A DNA stretch of 64,000 bases from Tenacibaculum sp. SZ-18 (lineage in GTDB: Bacteria; Bacteroidota; Bacteroidia; Flavobacteriales; Flavobacteriaceae): the NCBI RefSeq assembly GCF_002813915.1, contig NZ_CP019335.1:2277777-2341776 (forward strand). Direction: 5' to 3'. The notes under the pieces are model-generated. The model had not been told where the DNA came from. It searched no databases and was given only the letters and a program-made list of their open reading frames with translations. This document shows, piece by piece, positions 1 to 8,193 of this stretch (its first letter is position 1; each line of letters begins with the position of its first letter). Position numbers and translations under genes: made by a program.

Positions 1-865
1 CATTTTTATGAGGAATTCCTTCTTTCTGTTTGCTTACCACCGAAGGCAATAACAACATAACAAACATCCAAGCAATAAAATACACAACTCTACCAATTAA
101 AGCTAGAGAAGCATACAATCCAGCATTATAATTATCAAAATAGGTCTTTACCAATAGAATATCACTATTATTTATAATGATTTGCGTACACTCATAAAAG
201 GCAGTAAGCAACAAAAACTTATAAACAATTTCCCTATTCTTATCACTTAAAATTCCACTTTTAAAAAAAGACATACTTCTACTTAATGGTAACAACCCAA
301 AAACTAAAGAAATGATGATGCCAAGTGAAATGAGGATTGAGGATTCAATCTCAACAAATAAATACAATAGTAAAAGAGTAATTGATAAACGAGAAATCAT
401 TTCCGTTTGGTATGTAATAGCTAATTTTAAAAAATTTTTGCACCCTTGAAAAATACCTCTATTCACACTCATCAAAAAATAGATTGGCACACTTACTCCA
501 AATACTACAAACATAATAGCATTATGAGTATTAAAAACCTCTTGAAGTCGTTTCGAAAAAATTACAATCAAAGCACCAACGACAACTCCAAAAAGAACCG
601 CTCTTTTCAAAATAAACAACATAAATCGCTCAAAAACCTTATTATCAAAAAGCACAGTATATTTTGCTGTTACCAATTGAAAAGTCATCGCAATAAAAGA
701 TAACACCAAAAGAAAGGTTATTAAAATAGCTGCATCGGCAAATTTTGTTGGTCCAAGAATTCTACCAATTAATAAATTATATAAGTAGTTCCCTCCATTA
801 ACGATAATTGCACTTAGCATGAATACTCTCTCTGGAGTTAGCAATTTGTTATTTAAAATTTTCAA
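1..865 (-). CDS. Wzx-like polysaccharide/oligosaccharide flippase, 3' end missing
   Basis: Reading the minus strand from 865 gives an unbroken frame to the window edge, so the C-terminal part is cut off. The visible ~287 residues form a series of hydrophobic helices with few charges, as in the polysaccharide transporter / MATE-like flippase superfamily. The start region reads KILNNKLLTPERVFMLSA, then VNGGNYLYNLLIGRILGPT, a typical first helix with the G-R-x-L-G-P turn of this family. The frame opens after a stop at about 884 and the likely start is TTG at 865; the first ATG (820) would remove part of helix 1. The role would be moving lipid-linked sugars across the inner membrane. Exact substrate is unknown. 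Confidence 0.7.
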   Translation of the reverse strand, partial: MKILNNKLLTPERVFMLSAIIVNGGNYLYNLLIGRILGPTKFADAAILITFLLVLSFIAMTFQLVTAKYTVLFDNKVFERFMLFILKRAVLFGVVVGALIVIFSKRLQEVFNTHNAIMFVVFGVSVPIYFLMSVNRGIFQGCKNFLKLAITYQTEMISRLSITLLLLYLFVEIESSILISLGIIISLVFGLLPLSRSMSFFKSGILSDKNREIVYKFLLLTAFYECTQIIINNSDILLVKTYFDNYNAGLYASLALIGRVVYFIAWMFVMLLLPSVVSKQKEGIPHKN

Positions 866-1007
866 GCTTTCGGGGTAGTTTGTTTACATTCTAAGTTACA
901 TAAATATACCTATAAAAACAATGTAGAGTTAATTTTTTTATGAATAAAAAAAACACAAGTAGTAATAAAACAAAAGCTTTTAAAAAATCATATTCATCAT
1001 AAAAACA

Positions 1008-1080
1008 AAAAGCCCTTTTACACATTGGGGGTGTAAAAGGGTTTTTAATCAACCAAATAAATCTAAAAACCTTCAATTTT
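1008..1080 (-). repeat. Repeat unit A: hairpin plus conserved 30-nt tail
   Basis: Perfect 11-bp stem (1013-1023 with 1031-1041) around a 7-nt loop, followed on the + strand by the tail 1042-1080, whose core is ATCAACCAAATAAATC. Read on the minus strand, the tail comes first and the hairpin then runs into CTTTTTG, the form of a factor-independent terminator. The same arrangement recurs at B, C and D. No clear promoter was found for this copy. Confidence 0.7.
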
Positions 1081-1283
1081 ATGAAGTGTGTTTTTCAATG
1101 AATGAAAAACAAATATTTTTGTACACAAAACATAGAATATACGCTTTATTGTACTCTCCAAAAGTATATAAGACTTACGATTTGAGAATTGTAAATTCGC
1201 TAAGTGCATTCACAACTATAGATTAACGGTAGTAAACATTCGATAAACCGAAAAAGCTCTACTTTTAACTAAATTCTGGGAAA

Positions 1284-1406
1284 GGAAAAACCCTATTGCA
1301 CAAGAAGAATGGCAATAGGGTTCTTAATCAACCAAATAAATCTAAAAACCTTTAATTATTTTTTCTTTAAATGTATTTTAAATGAAAAAAAACTAAAACT
1401 TAACTA
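1284..1406 (-). ncRNA. Repeat unit B: putative ~120-nt small RNA
   Basis: On the minus strand a perfect Bacteroidota -7 element (TATCTTTG, 1412-1419) is followed by about 50 nt of variable sequence, the conserved tail (1321-1355) and a hairpin (1291-1299 with 1312-1320) that runs into TTTTT. This is the layout of a free-standing small RNA with its own terminator. No reading frame is conserved between copies. What it regulates is unknown. Confidence 0.45.
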
Positions 1407-1411
1407 CGTTT

Positions 1412-1419
1412 CAAAGATA
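1412..1419 (-). promoter_or_regulatory. -7 promoter element for repeat unit B
   Basis: Minus-strand TATCTTTG matches the Bacteroidota TAnnTTTG consensus exactly. The following ACGTAGTTAAG block is similar to the ACGTAATTAAG that follows the corresponding element of unit D, so the start region as well as the tail is conserved between copies. Confidence 0.45.
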
Positions 1420-1560
1420 CACTCAATTCAAGGGAAAAACTGTTGTTTTTCGTTGTAGCGAACTACTATATTAGACCAGCTGTCTGCAACACTCGATAAA
1501 CTGTGAAAACAAAAATCCTTTAAAACTATATCAACAACATAAATAAAGGTCATAATGGAA

Positions 1561-1630
1561 TCCCTTCATTTTTAATAAAGTATGAAAGGGCTTCTATGAA
1601 TAAATCAAATAAATCTAAAATTTTGGATTT
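1561..1630 (-). repeat. Repeat unit C: degenerate copy
   Basis: The stem CCCTTCA / TGAAAGGG (1562-1568 with 1583-1590) has a bulge, and the tail (AATAAATCAAATAAATC) has lost several conserved positions. It shares AAGTATGAAAGGG with unit D, which suggests the two copies are closely related. No good promoter element is visible, so this copy is probably decayed. Confidence 0.55.
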
Positions 1631-1847
1631 CATCAAGTTCAACTAGGTTCAGAGTTAAAATTCTCTTTTTTTCAAAAAAAATATACTTTAACAAAACATA
1701 ACAATCTTAAATACAATTCAAAAAACAATAAATATGAGTATTATTTGGACATATTTTTCTAAAAGCTAAAATTAGAGAAATCAGTAAATACCTATTGGAT
1801 AAACATTTTTATCAATAGAGATAATCGAATAAAATCAATATTGTAAA

Positions 1848-2002
1848 ATAATAAAACCCTTTCATATTGGCGAAGTATGAAAGGGTTTTATTATCAACCA
1901 AATAAATCTAAAAACCTTCAATTTTACAGAGCTGAAGAACTCTAAAATGAAAAAAACTTATAAATGTTTTAATGTAATGTTTAAAATGTCAATCTTAATT
2001 AC
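1848..2002 (-). ncRNA. Repeat unit D: putative ~150-nt small RNA
   Basis: Minus strand: -7-like TATCTTTA (2007-2014), then a leader with a small AGAG...CTCT hairpin next to the conserved tail (1890-1926), then a 14-bp perfect stem (1853-1866 with 1876-1889) that ends in TTTTATTATTTT. This is the best-preserved hairpin of the four. It lies downstream of the LytTR regulator gene on the same strand, so it could also be a processed 3' end of that transcript. The near-consensus promoter and the parallel with unit B favour an independent RNA. Confidence 0.45.
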
Positions 2003-2006
2003 GTTT

Positions 2007-2014
2007 TAAAGATA
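2007..2014 (-). promoter_or_regulatory. -7-like promoter element for repeat unit D
   Basis: Minus-strand TATCTTTA, one mismatch from TAnnTTTG, in the same position relative to the conserved downstream block as the element of unit B. Confidence 0.35.
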
Positions 2015-2156
2015 AGACAGACTTCTGATATAAATTTACCCAGTTTGCTATTTGGTTTGTTAGTGTAGATAAAATGAGAATATATGTGGACTAAACGACA
2101 AAAAACTCTTTACTATAAAATCGATGCTATAAAATTTCTTTTCTATAACTAAATGA

Positions 2157-2873
2157 TTAAAGTAAATTTAATCTTTTCATAAGTTCAGACCTATTTGACC
2201 TGCTTACTGGTACTACGTCGTTAGCTATTAAAACACTATTATCTTCAATATCAATAATCCTTTTTAAATTAATGATGTAAGATCTGTGTACTTTTAAAAA
2301 TAAATCTTTTGGCAATTTTTCTTCAATTTTCTTCAGAGTCGAATGAACAGTGTAGTTTTTTGTATCTGTTTTAATTAAAATGTAATCCCCTTTAGCCTCA
2401 ACCAAATAAATACTTGGTATTTCTATTTTAATTAATCTTCTATCAATATTAATATATAGCTGCGATTCTTCTTCTTTAGCTTCTCCATTTAAACTAGTAA
2501 CTTCCTGAACTGGAATTTTGGTAGAAATCTTTTTAGCTTTCTCTATTGCCTTTTGGAATCTCTTAAGTGTAATTGGTTTTACCAAATAATCTACGATACA
2601 TTCGTATTCAAATGCATCAATAGCGAATTTAGCATCCGAAGTTGTTAAAATTATTTTAGGTGGATTCTTTAACGTTTGTATTAAATCGAAACCAGTAAAA
2701 TCAGGCATATGAATATCTAAAAAGATAAGATCAACCTCATTTTGATTCAAATATTTTATTGCTTGAATAGCATTAGAAAATTGATCAACAACGGTTAAGT
2801 TTCCCTCATTTTTGCACAACTGTGCTACTATAGCTCTAGCAGCAGATTCATCGTCAATAATTAAACAATTCAT
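2157..2873 (-). CDS. LytTR-family response regulator
   Basis: Two domains: a receiver (about 1-118) with the acidic pair near D7/D8, the phospho-acceptor D53 in FLDIHMP and K at about 98 in VKPI, then a LytTR DNA-binding domain (about 135-238) with YLVEAKGDYILI and the VHRSYIINL signature. It should bind DNA and control target promoters when phosphorylated. It is the last gene of a minus-strand run with an Hpt gene 15 nt upstream and a hybrid-type sensor before that, so the likely phosphate source is that phosphorelay. Length 238 aa is normal for the family. Targets cannot be read from the sequence. Confidence 0.93.
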   Translation of the reverse strand: MNCLIIDDESAARAIVAQLCKNEGNLTVVDQFSNAIQAIKYLNQNEVDLIFLDIHMPDFTGFDLIQTLKNPPKIILTTSDAKFAIDAFEYECIVDYLVKPITLKRFQKAIEKAKKISTKIPVQEVTSLNGEAKEEESQLYINIDRRLIKIEIPSIYLVEAKGDYILIKTDTKNYTVHSTLKKIEEKLPKDLFLKVHRSYIINLKRIIDIEDNSVLIANDVVPVSRSNRSELMKRLNLL

Positions 2874-2888
2874 TTAGGATGTATTTAT

Positions 2889-3209
2889 TTATTTGGTCAA
2901 AAAATCAGACATAGTAGCCAAAATCTTAAAAAAGTTTTCGTGATTGCTTTTATCACCGTTTAATAGCTCTTTTTCGTATCGAATTGTAAACTCGTATGAT
3001 TTTTCCAGTCCTAAAATACTAATTTTATGTTTAATTTTATGTACGATTTCAGCTGTTTGTTTTAAATCGTTGATTTCCAATGTTTTTAAGTAGTTTTTCA
3101 TCTCTTCTGGCAACTCTCTTCTTAAAATTGACACCATTTTCTCTTCAAACTCAACATCACCACAAGAAAGCTCCTTAATGTAGTTAATATTTGGCTGTTC
3201 AATAATCAT
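2889..3209 (-). CDS. Hpt (histidine phosphotransfer) domain protein
   Basis: A 106-aa, mostly helical protein with VHKIKHKISILGL at about residues 56-68. H57 fits the phospho-accepting histidine of the Hpt family (usual form HxLKGxxxxxG), although the residue after the lysine is H rather than G or S. It lies between the PAS kinase gene (11 nt upstream) and the LytTR gene (15 nt downstream), which suggests a His-Asp-His-Asp relay. The sensor has no fused receiver; the single-domain receiver at 5655-6068 could supply the middle Asp. The family call is good, the relay order is inference. Confidence 0.75.
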   Translation of the reverse strand: MIIEQPNINYIKELSCGDVEFEEKMVSILRRELPEEMKNYLKTLEINDLKQTAEIVHKIKHKISILGLEKSYEFTIRYEKELLNGDKSNHENFFKILATMSDFLTK

Positions 3210-3220
3210 TTGATTTTAAA

Positions 3221-5533
3221 TTATTTCTTAAATTGTATAAAAAACGTAGTTCCTTTTCCTTCCTCGCTTTCTACCCATATCTTTCCATCGTACACATCAA
3301 CAATTTTTTTCACGATAGACAATCCAATTCCAGTAGAATCTTTATGATTACCTAAGGATTCAAAAACTTGAAAGATTTTTTCATGATACTCTTTAGGAAT
3401 TCCGACACCATTATCTTCTACCATAAAAATATGATGCTTTCTCTTTTCCTTATATTTGATATTAACATAAGCTACATCTTTATCAGAGTAATTAACAGCA
3501 TTACTAATTAAGTTTTGAAAAAGTTGTTGAATTCTTACTTTATCAGCCCGGATTAGTGGTAGATTTTCATCGATATTTATACTTACATGCTTTGGCACAA
3601 ATATCAACTTTTTGATATCCTGAATTAATTCATACATATCAACTTTCTCAAGATCTTCAGATTTTTCTTTAATACTTGAATAATTTAATATGTCATTAAT
3701 CAAACTCTCCATTTTTTGAACCACCTCTTGTATTAAGTCAATATTTTTCGCACCATCCCTATCTAGCTTATCTCCATAATCTTCTTTCAGCCAACTTGTA
3801 AGCGCAGATATACTTCTTAAAGGAGATTTCAAATCATGAGAAACAATATGAGCATATTCCTCCAGTTCAACATTTCTTCTTTCTAGAGTTTTTAAAAGCG
3901 CTTCTTTTTGAGATTCCAGTTTTTTAATATTAGTTATATCCAAAATAATTCCAATAGAACCAGTCATTTCACCTCGAACACTATAACTTGGAGCTGCGCT
4001 CACCAGTAATATCTTTTCTTCATTTGCATTATTAATAAACTTAAATTCATAGGAACCTGTTTTACCTTCTCTTCTATCATTATTACGCTGTTGTATTAAA
4101 TCTTTAATACGTTCTCTTTTAAATAAACCTCGTAAACTCTTACCTAAAATTTCTTCCTCGTCTAAACTTGTCATTTTAACAAAACTCTTATTTGCCGACA
4201 AAATTTTACCTTCATTACTTAACTCAACTAAACCTAATTTAAGATTTGCTATAATATTGCTATACCTCTTTTTCTGAGCCTCCAAGTTCTTTCGGTAACT
4301 TCTAGATAAAGTAACATCTCTGTACGTCCAAAGGTGACCTTTATATTCGAGATTTTGAGAAATAGGTGCATAATCTCTTTCTATAATCCTACCATCTTTT
4401 AATCGTAGTTCATCCCCAAGGATTACTTTTTTATCTTTTATAAGTTTATTGATTCGATATTCTAATTTATCAGGCTGTTCAAAATACTTTTTAATTTCTT
4501 TAAATAAATTTCCACAATCCTTACCTATGAGACTTTCAATTGGAACCGAGATTCCAAACATGTTACAAAACTTCTTATTAACTATAGAGATTTCTCTTTT
4601 TTCGTTTTCTAATAGCACAGCACTATCTAAATTAGATATTAAAGAAGATAATCTGTTTTCAGATTCTATTAACTTCTCTTTATCAATTTTATTCTCTGTT
4701 ATATCTTCAACAATTGCTACTTGAAAATTTACTTTGCCTTCGGAGTTTTTTACAGAATTCACGATAGTTTTTGCCCATAGAATTTCACCATCTCTTCGAA
4801 TGTATCGTTTTTCCATATTAAAACTATCTATTTTTCCAGATTCTAAATGATCTCGATATCTGCGAGAAATCACTCTGTCATCTGGATGAGTAAACTGATC
4901 TACCTTCACATTTTGGAGTTCCTCCATTGAATACCCCAACATGTCGCCTATAGCTTTATTAATTAGCAGAAAATCATCATCTTTTTCTTTGGATAAAACA
5001 ATACCCACAGGAGAATTATTGAAAATAATATCTAATTGCTTCTTTTGTTGTTCTAACAACTCTTGGACTTCAATTTCCTGACTTACATCTCTTGCAATCC
5101 CTTGGACTCCAATAATACTATTATCCTTATTTCGAACTAAACTACAGTTTACCTCAAGGATTTTCTCAATATTTCCATTTGCAATTATTCGAGATCTATA
5201 CTTAGAGTACTTTCCAAACTTCATCAGCTTTCTAAATGCTTCTTGGGTATATTCATAATCGTCAGAATGAACAAGCTTTAAGAGATTTAAGGGATTATTT
5301 TCATCATAAGTATATCCGAATAATCCTTGTGCGATGCTATTCATCTTTAACACATTTCCGAACAAATCGATTAACACAAATGCATCGTTAAGATTCTCAT
5401 AAACGCCTCTAAACTCAGATTCCTTGCGAAGAAAGCTCTCCTCCAACTCGACACATTTTTGCTCGGCTAGTTTTCTTGCAATTCGCTCCTCCTCTAAAGC
5501 TTTCTTTAAACTTAGAAATTCATTCTCGTTCAT
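3221..5533 (-). CDS. Four-PAS sensor histidine kinase
   Basis: 770 aa. It begins with a short coiled coil (about 5-40), then four PAS/PAC modules (about 40-155, 165-285, 290-410, 420-545), then HisKA with H-box HIVSHDLKSPLRSI near 560 and a HATPase domain with N-box LISNAVNYS, G1 VEDNGVGIP and G2 DSTGIGLSIV. No membrane segment or signal peptide is seen, so it is probably cytoplasmic and reads an internal signal. The combination resembles the phytochrome-like multi-PAS kinases common in Bacteroidota. ATG at 5533 is the clear start. It probably heads the unit with the Hpt and LytTR genes. The ligand is unknown. Confidence 0.93.
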   Translation of the reverse strand: MNENEFLSLKKALEEERIARKLAEQKCVELEESFLRKESEFRGVYENLNDAFVLIDLFGNVLKMNSIAQGLFGYTYDENNPLNLLKLVHSDDYEYTQEAFRKLMKFGKYSKYRSRIIANGNIEKILEVNCSLVRNKDNSIIGVQGIARDVSQEIEVQELLEQQKKQLDIIFNNSPVGIVLSKEKDDDFLLINKAIGDMLGYSMEELQNVKVDQFTHPDDRVISRRYRDHLESGKIDSFNMEKRYIRRDGEILWAKTIVNSVKNSEGKVNFQVAIVEDITENKIDKEKLIESENRLSSLISNLDSAVLLENEKREISIVNKKFCNMFGISVPIESLIGKDCGNLFKEIKKYFEQPDKLEYRINKLIKDKKVILGDELRLKDGRIIERDYAPISQNLEYKGHLWTYRDVTLSRSYRKNLEAQKKRYSNIIANLKLGLVELSNEGKILSANKSFVKMTSLDEEEILGKSLRGLFKRERIKDLIQQRNNDRREGKTGSYEFKFINNANEEKILLVSAAPSYSVRGEMTGSIGIILDITNIKKLESQKEALLKTLERRNVELEEYAHIVSHDLKSPLRSISALTSWLKEDYGDKLDRDGAKNIDLIQEVVQKMESLINDILNYSSIKEKSEDLEKVDMYELIQDIKKLIFVPKHVSINIDENLPLIRADKVRIQQLFQNLISNAVNYSDKDVAYVNIKYKEKRKHHIFMVEDNGVGIPKEYHEKIFQVFESLGNHKDSTGIGLSIVKKIVDVYDGKIWVESEEGKGTTFFIQFKK

Positions 5534-5654
5534 AAACTTTAGTTTTAGAATTTTTTTAAATTCTACCTTGATAAATAATGTATGTTGTGAAATGAAAGAA
5601 TTTACAAGTTTAAATACTAATGGTAAAGCAAAAATTTTTATTGACAGCTTAAGT

Positions 5655-6068
5655 TTAAACCGTAATCAATTCATTAACGCTCCAGTAAGATAATAATTTT
5701 ATTAGTTTATTTTTATAATCTTCATATTTTAATGGCTTTACGAGGTAGCCGGCAATGCCAATTTTATAGCATTCGAAGATATCTTTATAATTATTTGATG
5801 TAGTTAAAACTATTGTAGGTATATATTTCAACACATCGTCATTCTTTAAAATTCTTAAAAATTCAATGCCATTTACTTTAGGCATATTAAGATCTAAAAG
5901 AATAATACTCGGAAGGTTTTCTTTTTTATATAAATGATTTAAAGCTTCTTCTCCATTGTGAGCCTCTATTACATTGTGTTTTAAATCCATCTTGGATAGG
6001 ATCCGATTGAATTTCATGACTTCAATCTGATCATCTTCAATTAACATGATCGTTAATACATTTTGCAT
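5655..6068 (-). CDS. Single-domain response regulator (Rcp1-like)
   Basis: 137 aa, receiver domain only: acidic cluster EDD at 11-13, phospho-acceptor D59 in LLDLNMPKVNG, T/S in VLTTSN and the conserved K in VKPLKYEDY. No output domain, so it works by protein contact or as a phosphate shuttle. The style (LLDLNMP, EEALNHL) is that of receivers that partner multi-PAS/phytochrome-like kinases. It precedes the PAS kinase by about 120 nt on the same strand, and the Hpt protein further down is a plausible partner. Confidence 0.92.
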   Translation of the reverse strand: MQNVLTIMLIEDDQIEVMKFNRILSKMDLKHNVIEAHNGEEALNHLYKKENLPSIILLDLNMPKVNGIEFLRILKNDDVLKYIPTIVLTTSNNYKDIFECYKIGIAGYLVKPLKYEDYKNKLIKLLSYWSVNELITV

Positions 6069-6567
6069 TCCTAAGTTTATTTAATCCCTACATGCAATTT
6101 AAGATAATTTAATGAAAAGATTACATTCTTTAGGTTAACCTATGTTATTAAACGATAAAAAAACAATAAGTATAGATGAGTTGATGTAAAATAAGGTTTA
6201 ACTGTCAAAATACAATTTTATCTAGTCATCATAAAACCAAAATATTATCCTTTTATTAGCTCCTCTAAGGAACTCTATTTCCTTTCTAAGGAGCAACTTT
6301 AAAGTCTACCAACATAAAAGCTCCCTCCACTCTCATATAAACTATACTTAATGAACACATAAGTATAAAAATCTGCGTAAAACGCGCTTTCTAATTTTTA
6401 ATAGAACACCCTATTTATTTACCCCTTTTTGTACAAAAAGTCTTTTATTTTCAGTTTATAATATTAGTTTTCAATTTATGTCATCTATAAAACCACATTA
6501 ACCTATGAATTTAACAAAAATAGAAACAGTGAATTTTATTGACCTTCATTCAATTATTTCCAAAAAT
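6069..6567. other. Intergenic region with one long imperfect hairpin
   Basis: About 500 bases between the receiver gene and the GAF kinase gene, both on the minus strand. The one structure seen is an imperfect stem of about 14 bp (6259-6272 with 6279-6294, GCTCC...GGAGC) with a 6-nt loop. It has no U-run after it, so it could be an RNA element in the leader of the receiver gene, not a terminator. Nothing else is apparent. Confidence 0.5.
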
Positions 6568-7803
6568 CTAATAGTTTCTTCCTTTAATATTTTTCAAATA
6601 AGTCGAACTTCTGATTGTAAAAACAAAACAAACTCCTTTCTCTCCATCAGGTCGATCTGTTAAGGAAATATCACCACCCAACCTTGAAACTATTGATTTT
6701 ACCGTTGCTAGACCAATTCCAGTACTTTGATAATTATCATTTTCTAAAGTTTCAAATATTAAGAATATTTTATCTCGATATGCTTGCAAAATTCCGGGAC
6801 CATTATCCATGTATACGAACTTCAAAAACTCATCTGTTTTGCTAAATTTAATTACTACATTACATTGACTTTCGTCACAAAACTTATGAGAATTCGTTAA
6901 AAGATTTTGAAAAATTTGGATAAAGGATATTTTAGAATGTGTGATGGTCTGAGTTATATCTGAAAAGTTTAACTTTATCTTATTTTCTAAATCACAATTT
7001 TTCAAGATATCAGCGAACATGGATTTCAAATTAAACTTCTCAAAATTTAAATCAATATTTGTAACCTTAGTATACTGTAATAATTGCTCAATCATTGACT
7101 CCATGTAAATTGTTTTAGAAGAAATCAAATCAATCAACTCCATTACTTTATAATTACTCGATTCCTCAAAATCTTCTTTTATAAATTCAGCCAAAGAATT
7201 AATTCCTCGAATCGGAGTTTTTAAATCATGTGTTAATCGATATGCAAAATGACTTAGCTCATCATTTAATCTTGTAATCTCCTTATTTGCCTGTTCTAAA
7301 ATATCATTTTTCTTTCTTAATTCTAACAATCTCATGACTTGTTGCGACAAAGCTTTTAACGACTCCTTTTGTCCTTCCGACAGAGATTTTCGAGGCTTAT
7401 TATCAATTACACACAAAGTTCCTATCGGATAACCTTCATTGGTATTTAAAGGAGCTCCTGCGTAAAAAATCACACCTGGATCATTTTTTGTTAAAGGATT
7501 ATCACGGAAACGTTCATCTTTAGTTGCGTCAGGAACAATAAATAAACTATCAGGCTCCAAAATACTATGAGCACAAAAAGCGAGATCTCTAGAGGTTTCT
7601 GTTACCTCAATGCCATAAGCAGACTTAAACCACTGTCTATCTGGATCTATTAGAGAAACCAGTGCTATTGGGGCATCACATATTTGAGCAGCAATTTTAG
7701 TGATATTATCATAAGCCTCTTCAGGTAAAGTATCCAGGATATTAAAACTTTTTAGAGCTTCAATTCTTTTTTCTTCATTTTGAGGTAAAGGCGCTTTTTT
7801 CAT
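6568..7803 (-). CDS. GAF-domain sensor histidine kinase
   Basis: 411 aa. N-terminal GAF domain (about 20-165; ALVSLIDPDRQWFKS, YAGAPLNTNEGYPIGTLCVID) of the kind often annotated in GAF kinases of Bacteroidota, a short coiled linker, HisKA with the H-box FAYRLTHDLKTPIRG near 190, and HATPase with N-box LLTNSHKF, G1 DNGPGI and G2 STGIGLATV. No membrane helix, so cytoplasmic. Transcribed away from the cobQ operon across the shared region 7804-8193. No receiver gene is directly next to it; the one at 5655 could serve both kinases. Confidence 0.92.
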   Translation of the reverse strand: MKKAPLPQNEEKRIEALKSFNILDTLPEEAYDNITKIAAQICDAPIALVSLIDPDRQWFKSAYGIEVTETSRDLAFCAHSILEPDSLFIVPDATKDERFRDNPLTKNDPGVIFYAGAPLNTNEGYPIGTLCVIDNKPRKSLSEGQKESLKALSQQVMRLLELRKKNDILEQANKEITRLNDELSHFAYRLTHDLKTPIRGINSLAEFIKEDFEESSNYKVMELIDLISSKTIYMESMIEQLLQYTKVTNIDLNFEKFNLKSMFADILKNCDLENKIKLNFSDITQTITHSKISFIQIFQNLLTNSHKFCDESQCNVVIKFSKTDEFLKFVYMDNGPGILQAYRDKIFLIFETLENDNYQSTGIGLATVKSIVSRLGGDISLTDRPDGEKGVCFVFTIRSSTYLKNIKGRNY

Positions 7804-8193
7804 AAGTTATTTTTTTGAAAGAATGACAAACAATAGAGGATTATATTAATTCTACGAAACAATATAAAAAGGGCTCTGCCATTCAAGAATCGATGTTAAA
7901 TATAAATATAACCTAATCAACCGAATGAAAGAAATTTTATTTTTCATTTGGAAAAATGAAGAAAGCACTTGGTAAAACTACTTTTTGTATTCCTCAAATT
8001 CACAGAAAATAAGAATATGTTCTAATGATGGATAATAGAATAATGTGAAGAACTATAATTAAAACACAAAAGCCTTACTAAAAACCAATAAGACCTATTC
8101 TGATAACGACAGTAATTAAACTTGTGTCTTTCTGACAAGAAGGCAATTCATGAAGAATCTTTACTATTTTAGCGTTTTAATTTGAAATTTATA
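7804..8193. other. Divergent promoter region, GAF kinase / cobQ operon
   Basis: 390 bases between divergent genes. It must hold promoters for both, but I see no clean TAnnTTTG match with a good -33 element. No cobalamin riboswitch is present: there is no GCCACTG box or conserved core. So the cobQ unit is either controlled another way or constitutive. Confidence 0.5.

Larger units (their letters stand above)
866..2156. other. Gene-free region holding a four-unit repeat array
   Basis: About 1.3 kb with no credible protein gene. It contains four spaced copies of a hairpin followed by a conserved tail (listed separately). A weak minus-strand frame at 891-1076 is just the read-through of one repeat unit: it needs a TTG start and is not kept in the other copies. 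Confidence 0.8.

Noticed and set aside
891-1076. 61-codon minus-strand frame (MKVFRFIWLIKN...) as a small protein
   Set aside because: It needs a TTG start, and its first codons are just the repeat tail. The same frame is broken in the other repeat copies, so RNA is the better reading.
5592-5693. 33-codon + ORF (MKEFTSLNTNGKAKIF...) between two minus-strand genes
   Set aside because: Codon use looks natural, but it overlaps the end of the receiver gene on the other strand and no promoter or homology supports it.
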